Part shown: piece by piece, positions 50,417-62,888 of the stretch
How positions within the stretch are numbered: the first letter of the stretch is position 1
How the letters are laid out: every line of letters starts with the position of its first letter
Assembly: GCF_035609205.1 (NCBI RefSeq)
Contig: NZ_CP141185.1
Coordinates: forward strand, 62,001-126,000
DNA: 64,000 bases
Direction: 5' to 3'
DNA from: Hymenobacter sp. GOD-10R
GTDB lineage: Bacteria; Bacteroidota; Bacteroidia; Cytophagales; Hymenobacteraceae
Translations under genes and position numbers: made by a program
Notes under the pieces: model-generated
What the model saw: only the letters and a program-made list of their open reading frames with translations
Databases searched by the model: none
Told to the model about the DNA's origin: nothing

Positions 50417-52540
50417 CTATGGTTTGGCGCTTGCTGCTTTGCTGGTGAAGTCCATGCGCTGAATCCGCACGGCGTTGAGAATGGCCAGCAGGGCCACGCC
50501 CACGTCGGCAAACACGGCTTCCCACATGGTGGCCACGCCGCCGGCCCCCAGTGCCAGCACGATGCCCTTCACGATAAAGGCCAGCCAGATGTTCTGCCAG
50601 ACCACGTTGTGGGTGGCGCGGGCGATGCGGCGGGCGGTGGCAATCTTACTGGGGTGGTCGGTCTGAATCACCACGTCGGCCGTTTCGATGGTGGCATCCG
50701 AGCCCAGCCCGCCCATGGCAATGCCCACGTCGGCCAGCGCCACCACCGGGGCATCGTTCACTCCGTCGCCCACGAAGGCCAGCTTACGGCCCTCGGTGAG
50801 GTACTGCTGCACGTATTTGGCCTTGTCTTCGGGCAGCAGCCCGCCGTGGGCTTCGGTGATGCCCAGTTCTTTGGCTACGCGCTGCACGATGCTGTCCTTG
50901 TCGCCGGAGAGCATGACCAGCTTGGTGATGCCGTCGGCTTTCAACTCCTGCACGGCGCGGGCCGCGTCCTCTTTCGGGGCGTCGGCCACGGTGAGGTAGC
51001 CGGCGTACTGGCCGTTCACGGCCGCCACCACGATGCTGTCCACCACCTGGTCGACTTCGGCCGGGTAGGCCACGTTGAACTTGGCCAGCAGCTTGGTGTT
51101 GCCCGCCAGCACGTCGCGGCCGTCCACCTTGCCGCGCAGGCCGTGGCCGGCGATTTCTTCCACGTTATCGACGGGCACGCCCGCCGCGGCCGCCCCGACG
51201 TGGGCCACCACCGCCTTGGCGATGGGGTGCGTCGATTTGGTTTCCAGTGCCCCCACCAGGCGCAGCAGCTGCTCGGGGGTGGTGCCGGCCGCCGGCTGCA
51301 CCTGCTGCACGGCAAATATGCCCTGGGTGAGCGTGCCGGTCTTGTCCATTACCACCGTGTCGATTTCGCGCAGCACGTCGAGGAAGTTGGAGCCCTTGAA
51401 GAGGATGCCCGCTTTGGAAGCCGCGCCGATGCCGCCGAAGTAGCCCAGCGGGATACTGATAACCAGCGCGCAGGGGCAGGAAATGACCAGAAACACCAGC
51501 GCCCGGTAGAGCCAGTCGCGGAACACGTAGTCGCCCACCACGAAGTAGGGCACCACGATGAGCAGCACGGCCAGCCCCACCACGATGGGCGTGTAGATTT
51601 TGGCAAACTTGGTGATGAACTGCTGGGTTTTGGCCTTGCGGCCCACCGCGTCCTGCACCATGGCCAGGATTTTCGAGAGCTTGGTGTCTTTGAAAGCCGC
51701 CGTTACAGTCACCTGAATCAGGGATTCCAGGTTAATCATGCCGGCCAGCACGGCCTCGCCCGGCTGCTTGGTTTGGGGAGCTGATTCGCCGGTGAGCGCG
51801 GCGGTGTTGAAGTTGGCGGCCGTGGTGTTGAGCGTCCCGTCGAGGGCTACTTTCTCGCCGGGCCGCACTTCCATCACGTCGCCCACCTGCACCGCTTTGG
51901 GGTCGAGCACGAGCGGTTTGCCGTCGCGCACCACCGTCACTTCGGTGGCCTGAATTTCGAGCAGGGCCCGGATGCTGCGCTTGGCGCGGTTCACGGCCGC
52001 GTCCTGAAACAGCTCGCCCACGGTATAGAACAGCATCACGGCCACGCCCTCCGGGTACTCACCAATGGCAAAGGCCCCGAGCGTGGCCAGGCTCATGAGC
52101 AGAAACTCGTTGAAGATGTTGCCGCTGGGAATGCTGAGCACGGCGGCTTTCACCACCTTCCAGCCCACCAGCACGAAGGCCAGCCCGTACCAGGCCAGGC
52201 GCACGTACCCGCTGAAAAAGCCCACTTTGTAGTAGTCCAGCGCGATGCCAATGAGTAGCAGCGCGAAGCTGATGCCGGGCACCAGGTAGGGGTTGTTGTC
52301 GGCCGGGCCGTGGTCGTGCTCGTCGTCGTCTATGTCCAACTCACCGGGGTCGTGGTCATGGCCGGCGTGGTCCTCGTCGTCGGCGGGGGCGTGGTCGTGG
52401 CCCGGCACGTCGTGGCCCTGGGGCGCGGCGGCGGCTTCGGGCGTGAGCTGGTCGCGGCTGAGCGCGCCCACGTTTTCGGGCTGCGCCTGCTTGGCCGTGT
52501 TCAACGGCTCATCGGTGTTAGAAGAAGTAGGTTCAGGCAT
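50417..52540 (-). CDS. zntA: Zinc/cadmium/lead-translocating P-type ATPase
   Basis: 707 aa from ATG 52540. The N-terminal HMA domain with CxxC is absent; instead residues about 35-85 are a His/Asp-rich stretch (GHDVPGHDHAPADDEDHAGH). Core motifs are intact: SCPCALVISIP in the membrane metal site, MDKTGTLTQG phosphorylation, TGES, HP at STHPIAK, GDGVNDAP. The closing helix ADVGVALLAILNAVR places this in the zinc/cadmium branch. It exports cytoplasmic metal to the periplasm. Next gene upstream is an HNH nuclease gene. Confidence 0.92.
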   Translation of the reverse strand: MPEPTSSNTDEPLNTAKQAQPENVGALSRDQLTPEAAAAPQGHDVPGHDHAPADDEDHAGHDHDPGELDIDDDEHDHGPADNNPYLVPGISFALLLIGIALDYYKVGFFSGYVRLAWYGLAFVLVGWKVVKAAVLSIPSGNIFNEFLLMSLATLGAFAIGEYPEGVAVMLFYTVGELFQDAAVNRAKRSIRALLEIQATEVTVVRDGKPLVLDPKAVQVGDVMEVRPGEKVALDGTLNTTAANFNTAALTGESAPQTKQPGEAVLAGMINLESLIQVTVTAAFKDTKLSKILAMVQDAVGRKAKTQQFITKFAKIYTPIVVGLAVLLIVVPYFVVGDYVFRDWLYRALVFLVISCPCALVISIPLGYFGGIGAASKAGILFKGSNFLDVLREIDTVVMDKTGTLTQGIFAVQQVQPAAGTTPEQLLRLVGALETKSTHPIAKAVVAHVGAAAAGVPVDNVEEIAGHGLRGKVDGRDVLAGNTKLLAKFNVAYPAEVDQVVDSIVVAAVNGQYAGYLTVADAPKEDAARAVQELKADGITKLVMLSGDKDSIVQRVAKELGITEAHGGLLPEDKAKYVQQYLTEGRKLAFVGDGVNDAPVVALADVGIAMGGLGSDATIETADVVIQTDHPSKIATARRIARATHNVVWQNIWLAFIVKGIVLALGAGGVATMWEAVFADVGVALLAILNAVRIQRMDFTSKAASAKP

Positions 52541-52582
52541 AGTAGCAGGCACGTGAGAAAGGGTAAGGACAAAACTTGATGG

Positions 52583-53254
52583 TTAGTGAAGCTCTGTCGG
52601 GCTTGCAGCGGCTGGGTTTAGCTGCACGGTCGGCATCAGCGCCTCGGCGTAAGCCTGCTGCAAGCGAAGGTGAAACTGGTCGCTGCGTTGGCGAGCGGCT
52701 TGCAGTAGCACGACCACGGCGGCAACATCAGCTTCGTACTGCTGCCATTCGGTTACTCCAACAAGGGCCAGCACATCGAGCTGCGTCGCTAGCGGCGTTG
52801 ACCACACCTCAAACCGGTCCAGCACCGCCACTCTGTCTGCCAGTTCGGTTGCGCTAAGTCGTTTATTGGGCGCGTTGGCGGCATTACCCGTCATCCATGT
52901 TTTCCAGCGCGTACCCGCCTTAGAGCTGTTGCAGGTACTACAGCACGGCACTAGGTTATAGATGTCTGTGATGTAGCCAGTGGGGCGGCCGTCCGTCGCA
53001 GTTAAGTTTCGGAAATGGTCGAATTGCGTGGCGGGTTGGCCGCAGTACATGCAGCCGATGCTATCAACTGCTAATGGGGCAATGCCCAATTGCACTCGCC
53101 AAGCTGCCTCTTCGGCGGCCGTGGGCCGGACTTCTGGGACGATGGTGTTGATAAAAGCCCGCCTGATAGACGTTTTTAAACTATCTATTTTCATGCGGGC
53201 AGGCAGCTTGATGCCCGCGATTTTCCGGCTGCTGTTGGTGTGTTTCTTGGCCAT
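52583..53254 (-). CDS. HNH endonuclease
   Basis: 223 aa. A basic N-terminus precedes the HNH core: CMYCGQPATQFDHFRNL, a YNLVPCCSTCNSSKAGTRWKTWM loop with two CxxC knuckles and the DH pair. The C-terminal third is helical. It has no evident restriction-modification partner and sits inside a metal efflux operon, in the same orientation and with small gaps (13 and 42 bases). It may be a selfish or defence insertion that does not disrupt the operon, or an operon passenger. Confidence 0.85.
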   Translation of the reverse strand: MAKKHTNSSRKIAGIKLPARMKIDSLKTSIRRAFINTIVPEVRPTAAEEAAWRVQLGIAPLAVDSIGCMYCGQPATQFDHFRNLTATDGRPTGYITDIYNLVPCCSTCNSSKAGTRWKTWMTGNAANAPNKRLSATELADRVAVLDRFEVWSTPLATQLDVLALVGVTEWQQYEADVAAVVVLLQAARQRSDQFHLRLQQAYAEALMPTVQLNPAAASPTELH

Positions 53255-53267
53255 TTTGAATAGGGTA

Positions 53268-54449
53268 TTATTCTTCCTCCTCGGCGTTTTTGAGCTTGCC
53301 GAGCAGGGCGTAAGCTCCCTCTACGACAAAGCGGAGCGGTTTGCCCTGTTCGGCTGCCGGCAGGTGAAACTCGGTGTAGCCGTCTTCGCTCACGCCCCGC
53401 GTCACGGGCACGAGACGGTAGGTGGCCCGGCCGGCCGCGGCGGCCGAATCGGCGGCCACGAACACGTAGGACTGGGCGCCGTACTGCACCACCGCTTTTT
53501 CCGGCAGCGTGGGCACGGTGACGCGGTTGGTTTCAATAACGGCCCGCACGAAGGTGCCCGGCAGCAGCTGCTCGTCCTCGCGGTCCTGGTGGGCGTGGAT
53601 GCGCACGGTGCGCTCGGAGCTGATGGACTTGCTGATGAGGTAGACGTGGGCGGTGCGCTCGCGGCTGAGGGAGTCGTTGCCGAGGGAAAAGCGCACCAGT
53701 TGGCCCTCTTTCACCTGCGGAATGTCCTTCTCAAACACCGTCAGCTCCACGTGCAGGTGCTCGGGGTTGACGATTTCAAACAGCACATCGGTGGGGGTCA
53801 CGCTCTGGCCGATGCTCACGTTCACGGCCTTCACGAAGCCGCCCTTGGGCGCGCGCAGCGTGGCCGTGCTCACGATGGCCCCGCCGATGGGCAGGCCGGC
53901 CAGGCGCAGGCGGGCGGCCTGGGCGTTGGTTTTCACTTGCAGAGCCTCGTACTCGGCCTGGGCGCGCTGGAAGTTCTTCTGGGGCGCGACCTCCTGCCGG
54001 TAAAGCTCGCCCTGCCGCTCGTACTCGGCGCGAGCCAGCTTAAGCTGGCTGCGGGTTTCGAGGTAGTCCTGCTGCAGCTGCACGAAATCGGGGTTGCGGA
54101 TGACGGCCAGCACCTGGCCGGCGCGCACCCGCGAGCCCTGCAGCAGGTCGGTCCGGTCCACGAAGCCACCGAGCGGGGCGCTGACCGATACCAGATTTTC
54201 GGGCGGCACGTCGAGCACGCCGTTCACTTTCAGCCCCCCGCTCATGGGGCGCTGGGTGATGCTGCCCAGGCGCACGCCGCCCACCTGCTGCTCGGCAGTG
54301 GTGAGCGTGACGCGGTCGGCGGGGCCTTTCTCGGCCGCTTCCCCGCCGGGCGCGGCGGCGGTCGTTTCTTCTTTTTCCGTGGGGGCTTCCGGGGAGCCGC
54401 AGCCGCTTAGCAGGCCGAGCAGCACCAGGGAGAGGGGGATATAGCGCAT
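53268..54449 (-). CDS. czcB: RND efflux periplasmic adaptor (CzcB/CusB-like)
   Basis: 393 aa lipoprotein (LLGLLSGC, Cys about 17). The adaptor layout is clear: beta-barrel and lipoyl halves (VSAPLGGFVDRTDLLQGSRVRAGQVLAVI; TLRAPKGGFVKAVNVSIGQSV) around a helical hairpin (about 120-175). It joins the inner-membrane pump CzcA to the outer-membrane channel domain. Encoded 48 bases downstream of the czcA-tolC gene, as usual for czc operons in Bacteroidota. Metal specificity is not readable. Confidence 0.92.
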   Translation of the reverse strand: MRYIPLSLVLLGLLSGCGSPEAPTEKEETTAAAPGGEAAEKGPADRVTLTTAEQQVGGVRLGSITQRPMSGGLKVNGVLDVPPENLVSVSAPLGGFVDRTDLLQGSRVRAGQVLAVIRNPDFVQLQQDYLETRSQLKLARAEYERQGELYRQEVAPQKNFQRAQAEYEALQVKTNAQAARLRLAGLPIGGAIVSTATLRAPKGGFVKAVNVSIGQSVTPTDVLFEIVNPEHLHVELTVFEKDIPQVKEGQLVRFSLGNDSLSRERTAHVYLISKSISSERTVRIHAHQDREDEQLLPGTFVRAVIETNRVTVPTLPEKAVVQYGAQSYVFVAADSAAAAGRATYRLVPVTRGVSEDGYTEFHLPAAEQGKPLRFVVEGAYALLGKLKNAEEEE

Positions 54450-54497
54450 GATGATTCTGAAGTTGAAGGGAAAAGGCGGCGCGCGGCGCGGGCCGGG

Positions 54498-58946
<4,449 letters not shown>

Positions 58947-59120
58947 CCGCTGGTTGGGGTTAGGTCTAACGCTTCCGTGAAACCCTGCGGCCCGCTGGCT
59001 CCGGCACGGGCGGCGGGAGCAACAGGGGCATAACCGATTCAGCGCCAAGCGCCAAATTGCCCGTCACGCGCGGCGACGGGCCACCCGAAGAAGGTGGTCA
59101 GCAGGAAAAAAGGGGAAGGG

Positions 59121-59447
59121 TTAGGCCTGGGGCGGCTGCCACACGGACCCGAGCGCCCGCGTCGGGGCAGCCACGACCAGCCGGCCGTGCCGGAGGCTGG
59201 TGGCCCACTCGGCGGGCGGCGAATACACCACCTGGTTTGCCAGGGGCAGGGGCACCAGGGCCCCACCGCAGCAGTGGCACTGGCACAGCGGCGAGCACCA
59301 GTCGCCCAGCGCGCCGGCCCCGCAGTCGGAGTGCGAAGCGGCCACGGTGGTTTGCAGCTGGTCTTTGCACGCAGGTACTTCGTCCGTGCAGGAAAGGCAC
59401 GAGAGGCAGGCGAAGTAGAAGGCAAAAAACAGGGCTAGCAGGCGCAT
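59121..59447 (-). CDS. DUF6660 family small Cys-rich exported protein
   Basis: 108 aa. Signal-like N-terminus MRLLALFFAFYFACLSCLSC, then many cysteines and histidines (CKDQ, SHSDCGAGALGDWCSPLCQCHCCGG). DUF6660 proteins regularly precede czc/cus genes in Bacteroidota and are probably periplasmic metal binders. It is the first gene of the metal operon, with a -7 box TACCTTTG 8 to 15 bases before the ATG. About 170 bases separate it from czcA. Confidence 0.78.
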   Translation of the reverse strand: MRLLALFFAFYFACLSCLSCTDEVPACKDQLQTTVAASHSDCGAGALGDWCSPLCQCHCCGGALVPLPLANQVVYSPPAEWATSLRHGRLVVAAPTRALGSVWQPPQA

Positions 59448-59454
59448 GTGCTGG

Positions 59455-59506
59455 CAAAGGTAGCGAATCCGGGTATAAGGCCGGGATTTTGGGGCCGGGA
59501 TTCTGG
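59455..59506 (-). promoter_or_regulatory. Metal-island promoter with tandem upstream repeats
   Basis: A -7 box TACCTTTG (59455-59462, minus strand), identical to the mercury operon box, is preceded by two directly adjacent 14-base repeats, GGCCGGGATTTTGG (59479-59492) and GGCCGGGATTCTGG (59493-59506). Tandem direct repeats at this distance are typical of OmpR-type regulator binding. Confidence 0.6.
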
Positions 59507-59551
59507 CCGATTAACGCACCCCATTGGCCTTTAGTTGCTAGGCAGGGGGGG

Positions 59552-59588
59552 CGTCGCGGACAGCTGATACGTCAGGGATTTCCCGTGC
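59552..59588 (+). repeat. Right copy of an imperfect 37-bp direct repeat
   Basis: Partner of 47771-47807 (28 of 37 bases, no gaps). It lies in the intergenic space just outside the DUF6660 promoter region. Confidence 0.5.
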
Positions 59589-59755
59589 GGGCCCCGACGA
59601 TGAACACGTTGTTGCGGCGCAGGTCGCCCTGTGTGGGGTCCACGGTGGGCAGTTGCTACACCATCTCGGTCAGACGCTCAATCTTGGCCCACGTCATGCG
59701 GCCTGCCGCAGGGTGGTTGCCCGTTACCTGAAAATACGGCAAGCCAAATAGCTAC
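59563..59755 (-). pseudogene. Degenerate coding remnant with in-frame stop
   Basis: The minus strand reads YFQVTGNHPAAGRMTWAKIE, then RLTEMV, a TAG, then QLPTVDPTQGDLRRNN and VFIVGARTGNP before TGA. Both sides of the stop look protein-like, suggesting a decayed gene fragment. I cannot name the family. The 59448-59853 interval otherwise holds only the promoter, the repeat and no intact gene. Confidence 0.4.
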
Positions 59756-59853
59756 TGCAACCGGACCATAAGGTAAAAACTTCAACTAAGGCGTTAGCTG
59801 CCCGGCGTTATTTAATGGGAACTCTGGCTCTACCAGCTTGGGTGCGCTTGGTT

Positions 59854-60969
59854 TTACGCAACCAGCCACGCCAGGCTTCCGTGCCCTTCCAGCAGGACCA
59901 CCGTGTGGTGCCAGTAGAACAGTGCGTCTCCCGGCACCGAGCGCAGCTTGTTGAGGTAGTTGAAGTCGGGATGCGGCACGAAGAAGGTGCGCGGGTCAGC
60001 GCCGGGCACTGGCCGGGGTAAGGGGGAATAGTCCTGGGTGAGCAGCCGGGCTGCGAGATGGGCCACGCGGGCGGCGGCGGCCACGGCTTGGTCTTCGCGG
60101 AACGCCCCGTCGATAACGAAGTTGCGGAAGCCGGCAATGCCCCGGCGCAGCTCGGCCGGGGCCAGTTCCTTGGCCGGGGCCCGGTTGAGTTTCATCTGGG
60201 CCAGCAGCAGGGCCGTTTGCAGGGCGTCTACCAGCACATCGGCCGCGCTGGTTTCGGTCAGGTGGCGGTAGCGCAGCTCCTTGGCCACGGTGGCGGCAAA
60301 CGACTCGGCCACGGTGGCTACGTCCTGCACCTGGTCGAAGAGCACCCCTACGTCGAAGAGCTGCTTGATGATTTCCAACTCCTTGCCCTTGCCGTAGAGA
60401 ATGCCGGTGGTGCGCGGGGCAAAGGCCGTGAGCTTGTCGCCGGCGATGGATTCGACGCTCGGGGCCGCTACGCGCAGGGGCTCGCCCGCCTGGTGCAGGA
60501 AGGGGGAGGCTACCGGCACTTGCAGCACCTGCGGGTAGTTGTGCTCCTCAAACAGCAAATCGATGGCGATGGACCGCTGCGGGTGCTCGGCCAGCAGCTG
60601 CTGGTCCAGGGCCGAGTCGTAGAACACGTAATAGTGGCCCCGCGGCACATCGTCCTTGTGGCTGCGGGTGGCGTCGTAGGCAAACGAGCGAAACGGGGGC
60701 TGCGCGCAAACCTGCGTCAGGGCCGCCTCAATGGCCGCCAGCTCGGCCTGGGTAACTAAATCCACGTCGACGGAAAAGCGCCGGGCCTGGCCCAGCACGA
60801 GCACCAGGCAGGTGCCGCCCTTAAATGTGAAGGGTAGCCCGGTTTCGACCAACCGCTCGACCAGGGTGAGGGCCAGAATCATTTTCTCCAGGATGGAAGG
60901 GTCCAGGCCGGGGCGCTGCTGGCAGTGGTCCATCATCCACTCGCGGGTAAAAGAAGTCGTCGTAATCAT
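59854..60969 (-). CDS. AbiEii-type nucleotidyltransferase toxin
   Basis: 371 aa from ATG 60969; the frame extends much further upstream but only over the partner gene. The nucleotidyltransferase core starts at FTFKGGTCLVLVLG (about 48-61) with D-x-D in RFSVDVDLV. The later GDKLTAFAPRTTGILYGKGKELEIIKQLFDV is typical of the AbiEii/JHP933 group. Toxins of this group transfer nucleotides to tRNA acceptor ends. The start overlaps the upstream antitoxin-like gene by four bases. No GP-type tail is present here, in contrast to the AbiEii at 11681. Confidence 0.88.
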   Translation of the reverse strand: MITTTSFTREWMMDHCQQRPGLDPSILEKMILALTLVERLVETGLPFTFKGGTCLVLVLGQARRFSVDVDLVTQAELAAIEAALTQVCAQPPFRSFAYDATRSHKDDVPRGHYYVFYDSALDQQLLAEHPQRSIAIDLLFEEHNYPQVLQVPVASPFLHQAGEPLRVAAPSVESIAGDKLTAFAPRTTGILYGKGKELEIIKQLFDVGVLFDQVQDVATVAESFAATVAKELRYRHLTETSAADVLVDALQTALLLAQMKLNRAPAKELAPAELRRGIAGFRNFVIDGAFREDQAVAAAARVAHLAARLLTQDYSPLPRPVPGADPRTFFVPHPDFNYLNKLRSVPGDALFYWHHTVVLLEGHGSLAWLVA

Positions 60970-61742
60970 GTGGGAAGCAGCGAAGAGAGGCCCATGGCCA
61001 GCAGCAGCTCGCGCAGGGCCGGCGCTTTGCCCCGCCGCTTGGCGTAGGAAAACAAGGTGCGGGCATCGAGCCGGTACTGGCGGGCGGCCGTGCGGTAAAT
61101 GGTGCGCAGCTCCTCGCCCTGGTAGGCCGGAAATAGCGTGGGGTCGCTGAGTAGGTCCACCAGCAGCTTCTCCAGGCGCGGCACGGGCACGTCGGCCACG
61201 CGCTGCACGGGGGCGCGGCTCACCAGCGGCAGCACCAGTACGGCGTCGGGGGTTTCGGCCACGTACAGCTCCAGCACGCGGGCATCGGGCTGCAAAAACA
61301 CGCGCCCCCCCAGCCGGTCTTTCAGGGCGTAGTAAGTTGATTGCAGCGCCTCGGGCTCCACTTCTACCAGCTGCACCGTGCGCATCAGTTGGTGGGTGGC
61401 GAAGTCGTTCAGCCACTGCGTGGTCCACGCGCAGCCACTGCTTAGGAATAACTCGGTCGCCACGGCCTGCCACAGGCTCGCCAGCTCCGGCGGCACCGTC
61501 GGGGTGAAGTCGGCTCCCAAGGCCCCACCCGGTAGGGCATATACGCCCCGGCCCGCGTGCGCCAGCTGGTTGCGCTGGGTCAGCCGATGCAGGTACACGT
61601 CGAGCGTGGCCTGCTTAAGCGTCGGGTTCAGCGTGGCCACCCGCGCCAGCAGCTCCTTACGGGAAAGCACGGGCTGAGTGCCGAACCAATCCGGAAGCCG
61701 AGCCTCTACGGTTGCCAGGAAGTGCTCGTCAGACGAATGCAT
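60966..61742 (-). CDS. AbiEi-like antitoxin (DUF6577-like)
   Basis: 258 aa from ATG 61742. An N-terminal winged-helix-like region (VLSRKELLARVATLNPTLKQATLDVYLHRLTQRNQLAHAGRGVYAL) is characteristic of AbiEi antitoxins that repress their operon; the rest fits DUF6577-like proteins. It overlaps the toxin gene by ATGA. Inverted repeats directly upstream (61763-61795) would be the autoregulatory operator. A TATCTTG at 61747-61753 (minus) close to the ATG suggests a nearly leaderless message. Confidence 0.8.
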   Translation of the reverse strand: MHSSDEHFLATVEARLPDWFGTQPVLSRKELLARVATLNPTLKQATLDVYLHRLTQRNQLAHAGRGVYALPGGALGADFTPTVPPELASLWQAVATELFLSSGCAWTTQWLNDFATHQLMRTVQLVEVEPEALQSTYYALKDRLGGRVFLQPDARVLELYVAETPDAVLVLPLVSRAPVQRVADVPVPRLEKLLVDLLSDPTLFPAYQGEELRTIYRTAARQYRLDARTLFSYAKRRGKAPALRELLLAMGLSSLLPT

Positions 61743-61762
61743 GATGCAAGATAAGCCAATAA

Positions 61763-61795
61763 TGCCAAAAAGTGGCATATCTTTCAGGCCACTTT
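61763..61795 (-). promoter_or_regulatory. Putative autoregulatory operator of the AbiE-like operon
   Basis: Two overlapping inverted repeats: TGCCA (61763-61767) with TGGCA (61773-61777), and AAAGTGGC (61769-61776) with GCCACTTT (61788-61795), both perfect. They lie 21-53 bases upstream of the antitoxin ATG, the position AbiEi-type repressors use. Confidence 0.6.
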
Positions 61796-61901
61796 AAGCC
61801 TATGCGCTGAGTGGTTACCCGCAATGCGGCTAGGTCCAGCGTGGTAAAGGATAGGGAAGCGGCCAGGTCGGCCGCACAAAGTAAATCGCTGGCTCAGGCC
61901 G

Positions 61902-62140
61902 TTATGAATAATTTTTTGCGTCATATCGCCTCGCCGGACGGCTCGTATCGTCCTTATTCAGGTACTTCATTGATTGAGGCTGGGCTGTTGCGGGCTCGCA
62001 AAAACTGGTGCCTGAGTGCATTGGGACTGCTACCCCGGGCCATGGGAGGCGCTGACCTGTGCCCGCTGGCCCCGCTGCACGGACTGCCTTTTGAAGAAAC
62101 CAAGCTGCGCGAAATTCTGGGCCCGGTACCTGCCGCGTAG
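61902..62140 (+). CDS. Possible small hypothetical protein
   Basis: 78 aa from ATG 61902 (a GTG at 61811 gives 109 aa). The C-terminal half, LPLAPLHGLPFEETKLREILGPVP-like in composition, has coding-type codon use, but there is no recognisable family and the N-terminal half is weak. It fills most of the interval between the AbiE-like operon and the response regulator; if it is not real, that interval (61796-62210) is otherwise empty. Confidence 0.3.
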
Positions 62141-62210
62141 CGCGGTTCCTAGAGTAATCCGGGGCTGGAAAATCTGCTGAACTTAGCCGAGTTCGCCGCA
62201 CCTTTGCCCG

Positions 62211-62885
62211 ATGACTATTCTGCTCGTAGAAGATGAAACCAGTCTGGCCTCGTTCATTCGCAAGGGAATTGAAAGCGAGGGCTACGATATCAAAGTGGCG
62301 TTTGATGGCCTGATTGGGCAGCGCCTCTTCGACCAGCAGCCATTTGACGTCGTGGTGCTCGACGTGAACCTGCCCGGAATGAATGGCTTTGAGCTGTGCC
62401 GCTACATCAAGCAACACTCTCCGCGTCAGGCAGTGCTGCTGCTCACGGCGCTCGATGGCTTGCAGGACAAGGAAACCGGCTTCGGCGCGGGGGCCGATGA
62501 TTACCTCACCAAGCCCTTCGAGTTTCGGGAGCTGTTGCTGCGCATCCGGGCCCTGGCGCGCCGGGGAGCGGCTTATGGTGGGCTGCACGCGGTATTGCGC
62601 GTGGCCGACCTGGAGCTGGATACTGACGCGCGCACCGTGACGCGCGCCGGCCAGCGCATTGAACTCACCACCCGCGAGTATTCGCTGCTCGAATACCTGA
62701 TGACCAACAAGGGCCGCACCGTGAGCCGCATCGACATTGCCGAGAAAGTGTGGGACCTGCACTTCGACACCAATACCAACGTCATCGACGTGTACATCAA
62801 TTTTTTGCGCAAAAAGATTGACAAGGGCTTCGGCCAGAAGCTCCTGCACACGGTGGTAGGCGCAGGGTACTTATTGCAGGGCTAG
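62211..62885 (+). CDS. OmpR-family response regulator (CusR/CzcR-like)
   Basis: 224 aa. Receiver: EDE at 7-9, phospho-Asp51 in VVVLDVNLPG, Thr79 and Lys101 in YLTKPFEF. The winged-helix effector (about 125-224) shows RTVTRAGQRIELTTREYSLLEYL and SRIDIAEKVWDLHFDTNTNVIDVYINFLRKKID, the signature of the metal-responsive CusR/CzcR subgroup. It and its kinase are likely regulators of the czc-type operon, whose promoter carries tandem 14-base repeats (59479-59506). The kinase gene follows after 3 bases. Confidence 0.93.
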   Translation: MTILLVEDETSLASFIRKGIESEGYDIKVAFDGLIGQRLFDQQPFDVVVLDVNLPGMNGFELCRYIKQHSPRQAVLLLTALDGLQDKETGFGAGADDYLTKPFEFRELLLRIRALARRGAAYGGLHAVLRVADLELDTDARTVTRAGQRIELTTREYSLLEYLMTNKGRTVSRIDIAEKVWDLHFDTNTNVIDVYINFLRKKIDKGFGQKLLHTVVGAGYLLQG

Positions 62886-62888
62886 GCA

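Noticed and set aside
50405..51784. 459-codon plus-strand frame
   Set aside because: Antisense to the P-type ATPase, whose SCPC, DKTGT and GDGVND motifs are on the minus strand.
52980..54410. 476-codon plus-strand frame
   Set aside because: Antisense shadow across the HNH and czcB genes; low-complexity His/Gly composition.
60970..61473. N-terminal extension of the AbiEii frame to 539 codons
   Set aside because: The extension is an out-of-frame read of the AbiEi-like gene; the ATG at 60969 gives a normal family length and an ATGA overlap.
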